NCBI RefSeq assembly: GCF_900142175.1
Contig: NZ_FQZX01000002.1
Span: 291,317 to 355,316 of the forward strand
Reading direction: 5' to 3'
Source: Maribacter aquivivus
Lineage (GTDB): Bacteria; Bacteroidota; Bacteroidia; Flavobacteriales; Flavobacteriaceae
Length of the DNA: 64,000 nt
Positions 63,698 through 64,000 of this stretch are shown here, piece by piece (the first letter of the stretch is position 1; every line of letters begins with the position of its first letter). The position numbers and the translations under genes were made by a program. The notes beneath the pieces were generated by a model. It had not been told where the DNA came from. It made no database searches and was given only the letters and a program-made list of their open reading frames with translations.

Positions 63698-64000
63698 TTA
63701 TTTACCTATAGTTTTTACAGTAACTACACCAAATACAAGGTGACCAATTAGCATGGCAACTAATCTCATTGGCATTGATCCGTCCATTGGTGGCATTTCT
63801 AACATCATACCCATTACCTTCATTCCTATTTGTGCTAGAATAAGGGCTACTATACCAAAAGCGATACCTTTTAACCATAAATTGGTAATACTCACATTTG
63901 GCGCAAAGACATATCCATAACCTAGAGCAAAGAGTATCCCCATCATAAAGTGCATTATCCAACCCACAACTATTGGTACGCCCATAGCGCCTGCTAATAA
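63698..64000 (-). CDS. DUF6789-like small membrane protein, 5' end outside the window
   Basis: The frame is open across the right edge (residues LLAGA before the first ATG at 63985), so the N-terminus is likely missing. The visible 100 residues have three hydrophobic segments with GVPIVVGWIMHFMMGILFALGYGYVF, IAFGIVALILAQIGMKVMGM and LVAMLIGHLVFGVVTVKTIG. This resembles the YagU/DUF6789 family of inner-membrane proteins. It ends seven bases before the flavodoxin gene and is probably the first gene of its operon. Confidence 0.72.
   Translation of the reverse strand, partial: LLAGAMGVPIVVGWIMHFMMGILFALGYGYVFAPNVSITNLWLKGIAFGIVALILAQIGMKVMGMMLEMPPMDGSMPMRLVAMLIGHLVFGVVTVKTIGK

Overview
The window reads as chromosome of a marine-type member of the Bacteroidota, most likely family Flavobacteriaceae. 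The grounds are AT-rich DNA, promoters of the form TAnnTTTG in place of the sigma70 -10 box, a short 286-residue primary sigma factor, FecI/FecR/TonB-receptor surface signalling, many short secreted proteins and SPII lipoproteins, and families such as DUF6134, DUF6515 and DUF4437. No tRNA, rRNA, CRISPR array, insertion sequence or prophage was recognised.

Layout. 1-14 kb is a redox/electrophile region: an AraC-type regulator (cut by the window edge), an AlkB-type dioxygenase, a nitroreductase/quinone reductase/cupin operon, Dps, a UBP zinc finger + cNMP-binding/thioredoxin-reductase-like + AraC operon, a crotonase, a medium-chain reductase, a second 2-oxoglutarate dioxygenase and a short-chain dehydrogenase. 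Four of these promoters share a two-site direct repeat at fixed geometry, which suggests one AraC regulon. 14-19 kb carries MarC, a Kef-type K+/H+ antiporter with its flavoprotein partner, and small secreted proteins. 19-25 kb has a patatin, a half-length DEAD-box protein, an EamA transporter and a TetR-controlled aldehyde/nitro-reductase operon with a clear palindromic operator. 25-29 kb has another patatin with a decayed 3' duplicate and an M8-type metalloprotease lipoprotein.

29-36 kb contains a DEAD-box RNA helicase, the primary sigma factor, a secreted aminopeptidase P, an AraC regulator divergent from hxlB-hxlA (ribulose monophosphate formaldehyde fixation), and a flavin enzyme closely resembling iodotyrosine deiodinase. 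36-45 kb includes two disrupted genes: an NCS2 purine permease with an in-frame TGA and a pyruvate-kinase-like gene with a -1 frameshift. It also has a secreted MTA/SAH nucleosidase and a divergent pair of lipoproteins, a beta-propeller and a GHL15-like glycoside hydrolase. 45-56 kb has FadH, a beta-barrel protein, and a minus-strand run of ECF sigma, FecR, TonB receptor, vanadium haloperoxidase and di-haem peroxidase. 56-64 kb has an NhaC antiporter, a serine hydrolase with an apparent CTG start, a SPOR-like protein, a lone receiver protein, a PoxB-like enzyme and a flavodoxin-family protein.

Taken together, the window is rich in detoxification of small reactive molecules (aldehydes, quinones, alkylated nucleic acids, formaldehyde, halogenated aromatics), each under its own one-component regulator. 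The most original signals are the four-promoter AraC operator set, the 21-bp repeats at hxlBA, and a surface-signalling operon leading into a haloperoxidase in the same window as a dehalogenase homologue.
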